In this document: in pieces, positions 1 through 9,305 of the stretch
Layout of the letters: every line of letters begins with the position of its first letter
Position numbering within the stretch: the stretch's first letter is position 1
Assembly (NCBI GenBank): GCA_963850095.1
Contig: CAWKJX010000004.1
Span: 620,001 to 684,000, forward strand
From: Bog-473 sp963850095
Lineage (GTDB): Bacteria > Actinomycetota > Acidimicrobiia > Acidimicrobiales > RAAP-2
Length of the DNA stretch: 64,000 nucleotides
Reading direction: 5' to 3'
Translations under genes and position numbers: made by a program
The notes under the pieces: model-generated
The model's input: the letters and a program-made list of their open reading frames with translations, nothing else
What the model was told of the DNA's origin: nothing
Databases searched by the model: none

Positions 1-694
1 ACGTGGTTGTTGGTCACGACCTCGCCGTCGGAGGTGAAGATCATTCCGGTGCCTTCGTCCTCGTTGCCGCCGGCCTTGACGTCGATCGACACCACGGCGG
101 GGATGACGCGGCTGACCAGTTCGGGAATGGTCACGTTGCCGCTGAGCACGGCGGCCCCGGGGGCGGCGTTGCTCTCGCTGATCGTCACGTTGCCGACGCC
201 GTTGTTGTTGGAGTGGTCGGCCAATGCGGTCACGCCGGCGCCGATGGCGCCACCGATGAGCGCGGCCACCACGGCGACCGGGAGCCAGGAGCGAAACCGC
301 CCGGGCTGGCGCGTCGATGAACCGCCATCCGTGGCGGGGGCGGTGCCGAACGGTGCCGTGGCGTCGGTCGGCGGCGGGTACGAAAAGGGTGCGTCCGGCT
401 GCGGCGCGGAGGTAGCGCGGCTGCGGGGCCGTACGCGCCCGGGGCGGCCCACGACGGCGGCGGGGGCGGCGGCGGGTACGAGGCCGGCGGTGGAGGCGGG
501 GGTGGGGGGTAGGCCGGCGCGGGCGGTTCAGCGCCGCCCAGAGGGGTGTCGTCGGATGCCGGCGCGCCGACCGGGTCGTCGGTGCCGGCCGACGCGGCGG
601 GCACTTCCGGAGTCGGGAGTGGTGCCGTCGGTAGCGGTGCCTCGGTCTCCCCAGCAGCGGGTTCAGGCCCTGGCTGCTCGGTGTCCTGGCTCAT
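1..694 (-). CDS. HtrA/DegP-like membrane-anchored serine protease, N-terminal part, frameshifted and cut by window edge
   Basis: Trypsin-like envelope protease, by analogy to actinobacterial HtrA/PepD proteins. The ATG at 692-694 follows a clear AGGAGG. Residues 1 to about 90 form a Pro/Ala-rich cytoplasmic tail with two runs of 7-8 prolines. After a frame change near 400-430 the other frame gives one membrane helix (SWLPVAVVAALIGGAIGAG) and then the start of the protease fold: an IPAVVSIDV strand, EGTGMIF and VVTNNHV, whose His is the expected catalytic residue. The window ends there, so the Ser and Asp of the triad and any PDZ domain are not visible. The two frames can be joined by two extra bases or one missing base; I see no other stop, so I regard the break as a sequence error. 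Family assignment is good, substrate unknown. Confidence 0.75.
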
Positions 695-813
695 GTGGGT
701 CCTCCTGGGGGGCCTGGGTCCGTCACACGGGAGCCAGGTGCCGTCCACCATGGGTACGTCTGCCCGTCCCGGCGACTCCCGCGCTCCTGGCGGACGTGGG
801 ACCCATGTTACGG

Positions 814-836
814 GATGCCGGTCTGGACCCGGCATC
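814..836. promoter_or_regulatory. Inverted repeat between divergent genes
   Basis: GATGCCGG and CCGGCATC form a perfect 8-bp dyad with a 7-nt spacer in the 178-nt gap between the HtrA-like gene (minus) and the gene at 873 (plus). It lies 36 nt upstream of the plus-strand start, so it could be an operator acting on either promoter. Function is inferred from position only. Confidence 0.3.
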
Positions 837-872
837 GGGCCACCGTGCCCGGCGAGGTAGCGTGTCCGCCGC

Positions 873-2126
873 ATGTCACGCCGCATCGACATCGAGCTGA
901 CCAGCCATATGCCCGACGGCTCCTGGACCTGGCGCGCCGCCGGGGCCAAACAGCCCAAGGGAAAGGTCGACGGTGCACTGGTGCCGGCGGGTGAGGCGGT
1001 GGGAGGCGTGTTGCAGGCCGACGTCGAGGTCGGGCTGGAGGGTATCGAAATCCTTTCGCTCACCTCGGCCAAGCCGGGCCGCTCACCGGAGAAGGTCGAG
1101 GGTCGCATAGAGGTCAAGGGCACACCACGGCGGGCACCGGACGTCTCGGTGATCCTCGCCCCGGGGTCGCAGAAGCGCCGCCGCGACGACGACGGCGGCG
1201 AGCCGCGCGAGCGGCGTGGCGGTCGGCGTGGCGAGGGCGGTGACCGGGGTCCGCGTGAGGACCGGGGTGACCGCGGGCGCGGCGCCGGCGGGCCCCGCCG
1301 CCCCGGCGGCCGGCGTCCGGGCGAGGGCGAGGGCCGTCCGGCCCGGGGCGAGCGCCCGGCCATGGCCACTTCCACCGTGCACCGCAACGCCATGCTGGCG
1401 GCCCTGCGCCCCGAGCAGGTGCCCGTGGCCGAGCAACTCCTGCGCGGCGGGATCCAGGCGGTGCGCCAGGCCATCGACGCCCAGAACACCTCCGCCAAGG
1501 CCGCCGGCAAGCCGCCGGTGGCCGGTGATGCCCTGGTGGCCATGGCCGAGGAGTTGGTGCCCACCGTCCGGTTGGCCGACTGGAAGGACCGTGCGTCGGT
1601 GGCGCAGACGGCCGGCAAGGACTACCGCCTGCGCGAGCTGCGCGCCGTCGTCACGGCTTCGCGCACGGTCATTCTGGACGAGGAGGGGCGGGCCATGGCC
1701 AAGGCCCTCCAGGAGTCGCTCGACCAGCGCACGACGGCACTGCGCGAGGAGTGGCTGGCCCGCATCACGAACGCCCTCGACGCCGGCCGCGTCCAGCAGG
1801 CGGTCGAGGCATCCATCCGACCGCCCGAGCCCGGGACCCGGTGTCCGGCCGAGTTGGCCGTGCGCCTGGCCGCGGCGGCCGGCGAGGCCATGACGGCGGA
1901 ACTGGCGCCCGAGGACTGGATGCGGCTGCTCGATGCCGTCGTGGCGTCGCCGGTCCGCCGCACCGTCAAGCCGGCCGGTATCCCCGACGACGAGGTGGCG
2001 AAGCAGGCCGCCCGCCACGCGGCCGGATCGGTCCCGGCGCTGGCCAAGCTGCTCGGGCTCCGCATCCCTCCCCCGCCGCCACGCCGGGTGGACACGGAGC
2101 GGCGCTTCAGCCCAACCGGCGGCTGA
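873..2126 (+). CDS. Unknown protein with central Arg/Gly-rich (RGG-like) segment
   Basis: A 417-residue protein I do not recognise. Residues 1-105 look like a compact beta-rich domain (start MSRRIDIELTS). Residues 110-165 are an Arg/Gly/Asp-rich low-complexity tract with RGG-like steps (RGGRRGEGG, RGDRGRGAGG), typical of disordered RNA-binding linkers. Residues 170-400 are Ala/Leu/Arg-rich and probably helical, ending in a proline run. No signal peptide or membrane helix. The ATG at 873 has a TAGCGT hexamer 9 nt upstream, compatible with a nearly leaderless transcript. Its 3' end overlaps the convergent acetyltransferase gene by 20 nt. RNA binding is an inference from composition alone. Confidence 0.8.
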   Translation: MSRRIDIELTSHMPDGSWTWRAAGAKQPKGKVDGALVPAGEAVGGVLQADVEVGLEGIEILSLTSAKPGRSPEKVEGRIEVKGTPRRAPDVSVILAPGSQKRRRDDDGGEPRERRGGRRGEGGDRGPREDRGDRGRGAGGPRRPGGRRPGEGEGRPARGERPAMATSTVHRNAMLAALRPEQVPVAEQLLRGGIQAVRQAIDAQNTSAKAAGKPPVAGDALVAMAEELVPTVRLADWKDRASVAQTAGKDYRLRELRAVVTASRTVILDEEGRAMAKALQESLDQRTTALREEWLARITNALDAGRVQQAVEASIRPPEPGTRCPAELAVRLAAAAGEAMTAELAPEDWMRLLDAVVASPVRRTVKPAGIPDDEVAKQAARHAAGSVPALAKLLGLRIPPPPPRRVDTERRFSPTGG

Positions 2127-2562
2127 GCGTCAGCAGCCGGGCGGTGAACCCGGCGGCCTCGAGGCGCTGCTTGGTCGGGCGGTCACCGGGAAGAGCCACC
2201 GCGTCGATTTCGGCGCAACCGCGCCGTGAGCTCCATTCGACGGCCGCCTCGAGCAGGGCGGCGCCGACGCCGACGCCGCGGGCCCCGTCCTCCACGAAGC
2301 AGCATTCGACCAGGCTGCGCGGCCCGGTGCCGGTGTGGGCCTCGGTCAGGCCGAGGACCCCGACGACGGCCCCCTCGTATTCGCCGACGAACAGCGCGGC
2401 CGCTCCCTCGGGCGAGGTCCAGCGCGCCAGCAGGGTGGCCGGCGTGGCGTCACCCACCAGGGCCGGGCCCCCTCGCATGGTGGCCGCGGCGCCGAGCGCC
2501 AGGGCGAGCAGGTGGGCGCACGCCGTTCGGTCCTCCACCCCGGCCGGACGGGCCAGCTCCAC
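2107..2562 (-). CDS. GNAT-family N-acetyltransferase
   Basis: A 151-residue single-domain GNAT enzyme, expected to move an acetyl group from acetyl-CoA to an amine. The acetyl-CoA pyrophosphate loop is visible near residues 92-106 (GARGVGVGAALLEAA, matching R/Q-x-x-G-x-G/A), preceded by the beta4 strand (SLVECCFVED) and followed by a C-terminal LEAAGF motif near the end, both usual for the fold. Substrate cannot be told from sequence. It lies 5 nt downstream of the gene at 2568-3113 on the same strand and is probably cotranscribed with it. Confidence 0.8.
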   Translation of the reverse strand: MELARPAGVEDRTACAHLLALALGAAATMRGGPALVGDATPATLLARWTSPEGAAALFVGEYEGAVVGVLGLTEAHTGTGPRSLVECCFVEDGARGVGVGAALLEAAVEWSSRRGCAEIDAVALPGDRPTKQRLEAAGFTARLLTLSRRLG

Positions 2563-2567
2563 GGCGA

Positions 2568-3113
2568 TCAGTCGGTCGGAACCGCGGACGGCCCCTCGTC
2601 GAGGAGCTGGCCGGCGCGGTTGAGGATGGTGCGCCGATTGCGATGGGACGCCTCGTAGCGCTGCACGGCTCGCAGCTCGTCGGGCCCGAGGCTCTCGAGG
2701 CGCCGCACCACCTGGGAGGCGCTGAGCGTGTCGTAGTCGGCCAGCGCGCCGCCGACGATGGCCGCTGCCGCCGGGTCGGGTGTGGTGGTCGCCGCCGGCG
2801 TCCGCCCACGGGGAGGTGACGGTGGCGTCGGCGTTGCGTCCGTGACGCTGTCGTCGCCGGCGTCACTGTCAACGCCCGCGTCACCGGCATCGCCGGCATT
2901 GTCGTCGCCGACCGGCGCCCCGCGCTCGGTGGCGTCGCGCCAAATGTCGTCGAGGCGCTCGGACAGGTCGCGCTGCTTCTGCCGCACGACGAAACGCCCG
3001 ACGATGCGGGCGTTGGAGACCTCGAGCTCGACGCGGCGGCGTCCCTTGGCCACGAGGTCGGGCAGGTCCTCGACCACGGTCACGGCCAGTCCCACCGGAG
3101 CGAAGACGCACAC
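2568..3113 (-). CDS. Conserved actinobacterial protein with C-terminal helical YEASHRNRRTIL motif
   Basis: A 181-residue protein of unknown function. Residues 1-60 contain a hydrophobic start and a basic amphipathic stretch (LVAKGRRRVELEVSNARIV). Residues 65-125 are an Asp/Thr/Pro-rich linker. The last 50 residues hold the pattern SASQVVRRLESLGPDEL followed by YEASHRNRRTILNR, a short helical module found at the C-terminus of several actinobacterial proteins, including lipid-droplet-associated-like ones. The start is GTG at 3111-3113; no strong ribosome site is visible, so a slightly different start is possible. It is upstream of the GNAT gene and downstream of the DUF4193 gene on the same strand. 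Confidence 0.65.
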   Translation of the reverse strand: MCVFAPVGLAVTVVEDLPDLVAKGRRRVELEVSNARIVGRFVVRQKQRDLSERLDDIWRDATERGAPVGDDNAGDAGDAGVDSDAGDDSVTDATPTPPSPPRGRTPAATTTPDPAAAAIVGGALADYDTLSASQVVRRLESLGPDELRAVQRYEASHRNRRTILNRAGQLLDEGPSAVPTD

Positions 3114-3170
3114 GTCGAGCGTGCGGCGGAGCGGGCCCTTTTGGGGGACCGCGCCCCCGACCCGTTGCTC

Positions 3171-3683
3171 TCAGACACAGTCCCGGCAGAGCATGTTCTT
3201 CTTGTCGGCCAGCTGGCTGGGGTGCTTGACCAGGAAGCAGGAGCGGCAGACGAACTCGTCGGGCTGCTTGGGCAGCACCCGTTCGTTGCCCTCGGTCTTG
3301 TCCTCCTGGTCGGTGGCCTCTTCGTCCTCGGGCTCGTCCTCGACGACCAGGCGCTCCTTGAGGATCACGTCGAGGCTGGCCTCGACGTCTTCGTCGTCGG
3401 GCTCCTCTTCCTCTTCCTCCTCGTCGCCCTCGCCCGTCCGCTCGACCACCGAGGCGGGCGACGGCGTCAGGATTTCGACCTCGGCCTCGTCCCCCTCTTC
3501 CTCCTCCTCGTCGATGTCGGCGACGTCATCGTCGTCCTCGAGGTCCTCCTCCAGGTCCTCGAGCGCGTCCTCGTCCTCGATGTCGACGTCGAGTTCTTCG
3601 TCGTCGTCGAACTCGGCTTCCTCCGCGCCTTCGGGAGCTTCGTCCTCGACTTCCTCGGTCTTCGCCTTCTTCTTGGTCGCCAT
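3171..3683 (-). CDS. DUF4193-family acidic zinc-ribbon protein
   Basis: A 170-residue, extremely acidic protein. After MATKKKAK comes about 110 residues dominated by Asp and Glu, then a C-terminal domain with RVLPKQPDEFVCRSCFLVKH and a final CRDC, giving two CxxC pairs that should bind zinc. The core matches actinobacterial DUF4193 proteins (RVLPKQ-DEF-C-SCFLV), which are short and uncharacterised. The acidic tract is longer here than in the mycobacterial members I know. I start at the ATG at 3681-3683 because it gives the family's MAT N-terminus; an ATG 15 nt upstream is also open. A TATGCT hexamer lies 10 nt upstream. The gene sits alone behind a structured intergenic region. Confidence 0.8.
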   Translation of the reverse strand: MATKKKAKTEEVEDEAPEGAEEAEFDDDEELDVDIEDEDALEDLEEDLEDDDDVADIDEEEEEGDEAEVEILTPSPASVVERTGEGDEEEEEEEPDDEDVEASLDVILKERLVVEDEPEDEEATDQEDKTEGNERVLPKQPDEFVCRSCFLVKHPSQLADKKNMLCRDCV

Positions 3684-4019
3684 GTGCCGCCGGAGCATAG
3701 ACGGTCGGCCGGACCGTTCAATCGTCGCGTCGGGCCTGGTCGATCAGGAGGCTGGGGGGTCGGGGCGGGCGGGCCCTGGGGTCTTTGGCGCCATATCGCA
3801 GGCCCGGGTAGCCGGGCCGGCAACACGTTCTCTACTCGACCCCCAGGGCCAACCACCGCCTCTCACAGCACATCCCCCCCTTACTGCATCAGCGGATTGA
3901 CCTTCTGCAGTTTTTCCATTCGGGGCACCGGGACTGGGGCGTACCTTAGGCAATTCGGGGGTGGGGTCGTCAAGGAGATTAGTGGTCTCTTTACCAGGGA
4001 GAACGAGGGTTCCTCCTGG
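3684..4019. other. 336-nt intergenic region containing a nested RNA-like fold
   Basis: No coding frame in this gap looks real. It holds a nested secondary structure: GGCCCTGGGGTC at 3772-3783 pairs with GACCCCCAGGGCC at 3838-3850 (12 bp, one bulged C), enclosing a perfect 7-bp hairpin GGCCCGG-gtag-CCGGGCC at 3801-3818. Nearby are a run of seven C at 3873-3879 and a CTGCA/TGCAG pair followed by five T at 3911-3915, which could end a plus-strand transcript. On the minus strand the fold would lie in a leader about 90 nt before the DUF4193 start. I could not match it to 6S, SRP, RNase P, tmRNA or 6C RNA. Confidence 0.4.

Positions 4020-4020
<1 letters not shown>
3993..4020 (-). terminator. Hairpin at the end of the ThyX-like gene
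   Basis: Reading the minus strand, ACCAGGAGGAAC pairs with GTTCTCCCTGGT around a CCTC loop: 12 positions with one mismatch and one G-T pair. It begins at the stop codon of the ThyX-like gene and is followed by AAAGAG, without a T run, so it would be a GC-hairpin terminator of the type common in actinobacteria. Confidence 0.5.
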
Positions 4021-5667
<1,647 letters not shown>

Positions 5668-5714
5668 GCCCGGCCTACCCTAGAACCCGGGTGACGCGAC
5701 AGGCGCGGATGGCG

Positions 5715-7820
5715 TCAGACGCTGGGCAGGCCCCCGGCCACCACGCCGCGGAGGAGGGCGTCGACGGCCTCCCGGGCGGCCGCCGCCACCCCGGTGTCGG
5801 CCGCGGTGTAGGAGACCTGCTGGGCCAAATCGGCCACCGACTTCATGGTGCGCACGAAGTCGCCCGGGGCCAGCTCGCCCACGTCCCGGGCGGCGACGGC
5901 CACGGCCGTCGAGAAGGAGGCGCCCCGGGCCCAGGAGGCCACCGCGGTGGCCAGTCCGGCCGCCGGCTGGCGCGTGCGGGGCACCTGGTGCGCCTCCTCG
6001 ACGGCGCGGATGCGCTCGGCCATGACGGCCACGGCCTCGCAGCGCCGGGCCAGGTCGGCCGTCCGCTTCTCGCCCAGCCGGTCCTGCAGCGGGCTGCGCC
6101 GTTTCCCGTGCCCGTGCCCGTGCCCGTGCCCGCGCCGGTGGTCCTGGCCCGGGATGCGCCGGGCCCGTCGGGGCTCGAACACGACCGAGGACAGCACGCC
6201 CGCCAGCACGCCGGGTTCGGCGCCGGCCAGCACGTCGCTGCCCAGCGCCTCGGCGATCAGCAGGTCGGCCTCGTGGTAGATGCGCGACAGCCGCCGGCCC
6301 GGCGCGGTCAGGCTCCACCCGTCGACGTAGCCCATCTCCTCGAGCACGGCCAGGCGGTGTTCGAGCTGGCGGGAGAGGAAGTCCGGCTTGTGCGCCTGCC
6401 ACTGGGCGAAGGAGCGGTGCAGCACGTCGTGCGCCGTCTCCCGGTCGAAGCGCGCCACCAGGTTCACGGCCAGGTTGTAGGTGGGGCGGAAGGCCGAACG
6501 CAGGTCCGGTGGTTGGGCCGACGCCACCCGCGCCGCCTCGCCGAAGGTGATTTCGCTGGACCACGCCACCACGGCGTGCCCCTCGTCGTCGAGGCCCCGC
6601 CGGCCCGCCCGCCCGGTCAGCTGGAGGTACTCCCCCGAGGTGAGCGTGGCCCGCCCCGCGCTGCCGTACTTCGAGAAGCGCTCGATCACCACCGTGCGCG
6701 CCGGCATGTTGATGCCGAGCGACAGGGTCTCGGTGGCGAAGACGACCTTGAGCAGCCCCGCCGCGAAGCACTCCTCGACCGTCTCGCGGAACACGGGCAC
6801 CAGGCCGGCGTGGTGCGCCGCCACACCCCGCTCCAGGCCCTCGAGCCACTCGTCGTAGCCGAGGACCCGCAGGTCCTCGTCGCCCAGCGGATCGACCCGG
6901 CGCTCCGCGATCTGGCGAATGGACGATCGCTCCGCCGCGTCCGTCAGGCGGACCCCGTCGCGCACGACCTGGCGCACGGCGTCGTCGCAGGCGGCGCGGC
7001 TGAAGATGAAGACGATGGCGGGCAGCATTTCGAGCCGGCCGAGCTCCTCGACCATTTCGGTGCGCAGCGGGGCGCGGTAGGGCAGGCGGGGGCCTCTCCC
7101 CCGGTAGTGCCAGTGGGCCGGCCGGCCCTGCAGCGCCCGCCGCACCGCCTGGTCGATGCGCAGGCCCTCGTCGCCGGGCTTCCCGCCGCTCGACAGCAAC
7201 GGGCAGAGCAGCGTCTCGGCGTCCTCACGGCGGTGCACGGCGAAGTGGTGTCGCAGCACAATGGGCCGCTGCCGCTCGACGATGACCGTGGTGTCCCCCC
7301 GCACCGAATGCAGCCAGCCACCCAGCTCCTCGGCGTTGTTGACCGTGGCCGACAGGCAGACGAAGCGGACCTCGCCCGGGCAGAGGACCAGCACCTCCTC
7401 CCACACGCCGCCCCGGTAGGGGTCCTGAATGAAGTGGACCTCGTCCAGGACCACCGTGTGCAGGCCTTCGAGCAGGTCGGAGCCGGCCAGGAGCATGTTG
7501 CGCAGCACCTCGGTGGTCATGACCACCACCGGGGCGCGCGGCCGCAGCGTGGTGTCGCCCGTCAGCAGGCCGACGTGATCCTCGCCGTAGGAGGCCACCA
7601 GCTCCCCGTACTTCTGGTTCGACAGCGCCTTGAGGGGCGTGGTGTAGAAGGCCTTGCCCCGCGCGCCGAGGGCGCGGTGGACGGCGTAGGCGGCCACGAG
7701 CGTCTTGCCCGAGCCGGTGGGGGCCGACACCAGCACGGACTGGCCGGCGTCGAGGGCCTGGAACGCCTCGTGTTGGAAGTCGTCGAGGGCGAAGGGCAGG
7801 TTGGCTTCGAAGTCCGCCAC
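5715..7820 (-). CDS. helY: Ski2/Mtr4-like DEVH-box RNA helicase, HelY type
   Basis: A superfamily 2 ATP-dependent helicase expected to unwind RNA. Motifs in order: Walker A APTGSGKT (about residue 30), TTPLKALSNQK, DEVH box (LDEVHFIQD), SAT, FIFSRAACD, HHAGLVP, ATETLSLGINMPA and QLTGRAGRRGLD. The C-terminal part is shorter than in mycobacterial HelY (about 900 residues; here 701) and contains a GHGHGHGHG insert. I start at GTG 7818-7820 because GGGAGG lies 8 nt upstream; the frame stays open to a TTG that overlaps the tatC stop. It follows tatA-tatC as in mycobacteria, so translation is probably coupled to that operon. Confidence 0.88.
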   Translation of the reverse strand: MADFEANLPFALDDFQHEAFQALDAGQSVLVSAPTGSGKTLVAAYAVHRALGARGKAFYTTPLKALSNQKYGELVASYGEDHVGLLTGDTTLRPRAPVVVMTTEVLRNMLLAGSDLLEGLHTVVLDEVHFIQDPYRGGVWEEVLVLCPGEVRFVCLSATVNNAEELGGWLHSVRGDTTVIVERQRPIVLRHHFAVHRREDAETLLCPLLSSGGKPGDEGLRIDQAVRRALQGRPAHWHYRGRGPRLPYRAPLRTEMVEELGRLEMLPAIVFIFSRAACDDAVRQVVRDGVRLTDAAERSSIRQIAERRVDPLGDEDLRVLGYDEWLEGLERGVAAHHAGLVPVFRETVEECFAAGLLKVVFATETLSLGINMPARTVVIERFSKYGSAGRATLTSGEYLQLTGRAGRRGLDDEGHAVVAWSSEITFGEAARVASAQPPDLRSAFRPTYNLAVNLVARFDRETAHDVLHRSFAQWQAHKPDFLSRQLEHRLAVLEEMGYVDGWSLTAPGRRLSRIYHEADLLIAEALGSDVLAGAEPGVLAGVLSSVVFEPRRARRIPGQDHRRGHGHGHGHGKRRSPLQDRLGEKRTADLARRCEAVAVMAERIRAVEEAHQVPRTRQPAAGLATAVASWARGASFSTAVAVAARDVGELAPGDFVRTMKSVADLAQQVSYTAADTGVAAAAREAVDALLRGVVAGGLPSV
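6105..6128. repeat. Hexanucleotide repeat (CCCGTG)4 inside helY
   Basis: Four perfect CCCGTG units followed by a degenerate CCCGCG. On the coding strand they encode alternating Gly and His flanked by basic residues. Repeat number may vary between strains by slippage without changing the frame. Confidence 0.8.
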
Positions 7821-7855
7821 CCCGCCCGCCTCCCGGACGGGCCACGGGAAGGCGG

Positions 7856-8659
7856 TCAACGGCCGAACAGCTTCCCGATGCCGATGGAGACGAAATAGAA
7901 GAAGATGAGGGGCACGGCGAGGGCGAGCATGGAGAACGGGTCGGAGCTGGGCGTGAACACGGCCGCCACCACCACAATGATGATGACGGCCCAGCGCCAG
8001 GCCTTGAGCAGCCGCGCCGGGGAGACGACGTGGGCCAGCTCCAGGGAGACGAGCACCACCGGGAACTCGAAGGTGAGGCCGAACAGGGCCATCATGAGCA
8101 GAATCAGGCCCAGGTACGGAATGGGGTCGTAGATCTGGACCAGGTTGGATCCACCCACCGACTTCAGCCAGCCCAGGGCGTGGGGCAGGGTCTCGTAGGC
8201 CGTGGCCGCGCCCAGCAGGAACAGCGCGAACGAGCTGAGCACGAAGGGGATGGCGTAACGGCGCTCGGCCGCCCGCAGGCCGGGGGTGACGAAGCGCCAG
8301 ACCTGGAAGAGGATCACGGGCGAGGCCAGGACGAGACCGCCGAAGGCGGCGATCTTGACCCGCAGCGACAGGCCGTCGAGGGGTGACGTGACGAAGAGGT
8401 TGCACTGGCCGCCGCCCGACACCAGCACCGAACCCGACGTGCCCGTCCGCTGCCGGGTGGCGGCGTTCACGTCGCAGAGCGGGCGCAGAAGGAAGTGCAA
8501 GATCGGCTCGTAGAGGACGACGGCGATCGTGGCGGCCACCACGAAGGCGATCACGCACACGATCACCCGGTAGCGCAGCTCGGTCAGGTGCTCGCCGAGC
8601 GTCATGCTGTCGGGCGAGGGCTTGTTCTTGCGCTTGGCCGAGAAGGAAAGGCTCACCAC
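7856..8659 (-). CDS. tatC: Sec-independent protein translocase subunit TatC
   Basis: The polytopic receptor subunit of the twin-arginine translocase, which recognises folded proteins with RR signal peptides in the cytoplasmic membrane. The 267-residue length and six hydrophobic segments fit. Family motifs are present: HLTELRYRVI at the N-terminal cytoplasmic region, TSPLDGLSLRVKIA, SPVILFQVWRFVTPGL, TFEFPV and FTPSSDPFSMLALAVPL. Two adjacent GTG codons at 8654-8659 are possible starts. It lies 12 nt downstream of the tatA-type gene and just upstream of helY, forming one minus-strand unit. Confidence 0.95.
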   Translation of the reverse strand: MVSLSFSAKRKNKPSPDSMTLGEHLTELRYRVIVCVIAFVVAATIAVVLYEPILHFLLRPLCDVNAATRQRTGTSGSVLVSGGGQCNLFVTSPLDGLSLRVKIAAFGGLVLASPVILFQVWRFVTPGLRAAERRYAIPFVLSSFALFLLGAATAYETLPHALGWLKSVGGSNLVQIYDPIPYLGLILLMMALFGLTFEFPVVLVSLELAHVVSPARLLKAWRWAVIIIVVVAAVFTPSSDPFSMLALAVPLIFFYFVSIGIGKLFGR

Positions 8660-8671
8660 GGTCGTCCCCGC

Positions 8672-9283
8672 TCAGTTGAGGGTGGGATCGCCGGGTGTGA
8701 TGACCTCCGGCTCCGCTGGGGGCGTGGGCGCGGTCCAAGGCGTCCTCGGCGCCGGGCCGCTGGCGGCCGGACCCGCCGCCCCGGCCGGGCCGGGCTCGAC
8801 CCCGTCTGCGACCGATTCCGGCCCGGGGACGACGCCGTCGGGCGTCACCGCCGGAGCGGGGAGGCTGCTGCTATCGCCGTTGCTACTGGGCCCTCCCCCG
8901 GCCTCGGCCACACCTCCGGCCTCGGCCGCACCCCCGGCCTCGACCACACCTCCGGCCCCGGCCTCGGCCGATGCCCCGGCCCCGCTTCCGTTCCCGTTCT
9001 CGTTTCGCTCGTTACCCTCCGTCTCGCTCCCGTCGCCGTCGGACATCGCCGAGAGCTTGTTGAGCAGGGCCGAGGGGGAGCGGGCCAGCCGGGCGATCTC
9101 GTGGCTGGGCGGCAGGTCGGGCATGGTGGTGCGCACCTCGGCCTCCATGCGGTGGCGGAATTCGTTGAAGGAGCGCCAGGCGGCGCCGACCTGCCGGGCC
9201 ACCTGGGGCAGCCGGTCAGGCCCCAGGAGGATGATCGCGACCACGGCGATCACCAGGAGTTTGGCCGGGTCGAGGTTCAGCAT
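8672..9283 (-). CDS. tatA: Sec-independent translocase protein TatA/TatB
   Basis: A small Tat pore component: one N-terminal membrane helix (KLLVIAVVAIILLG) followed by the hinge GPDRLPQVARQVG and an amphipathic helix to about residue 45. These first 60 residues define the family. The remaining 140 residues are low complexity: an Ala/Glu/Gly repeat (EAGGAAEAGGVAEAGG) and then a Pro/Gly/Val-rich tail. That length resembles TatB more than a minimal TatA, and no second tatA/tatB gene is in the window, so one protein may serve both roles. Downstream are tatC and helY; upstream is pafA, 22 nt away. Confidence 0.9.
   Translation of the reverse strand: MLNLDPAKLLVIAVVAIILLGPDRLPQVARQVGAAWRSFNEFRHRMEAEVRTTMPDLPPSHEIARLARSPSALLNKLSAMSDGDGSETEGNERNENGNGSGAGASAEAGAGGVVEAGGAAEAGGVAEAGGGPSSNGDSSSLPAPAVTPDGVVPGPESVADGVEPGPAGAAGPAASGPAPRTPWTAPTPPAEPEVITPGDPTLN
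8899..8952. repeat. Three 18-bp tandem units in the tatA 3' half
   Basis: Units beginning CCGGCCTCG at 8899, 8917 and 8935 encode the repeated Glu-Ala-Gly-Gly segment of the TatA/B tail on the minus strand. The units differ at a few bases, so the repeat is not fresh. Confidence 0.7.
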
Positions 9284-9305
9284 CTGCTCTCACTCTACGG
9301 TGCCG

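Noticed and set aside
3684..4019. 6C RNA, 6S, SRP or RNase P RNA
   Set aside because: Only one long C run and no conserved core sequences of these RNAs; the fold does not match any I know well enough to claim.
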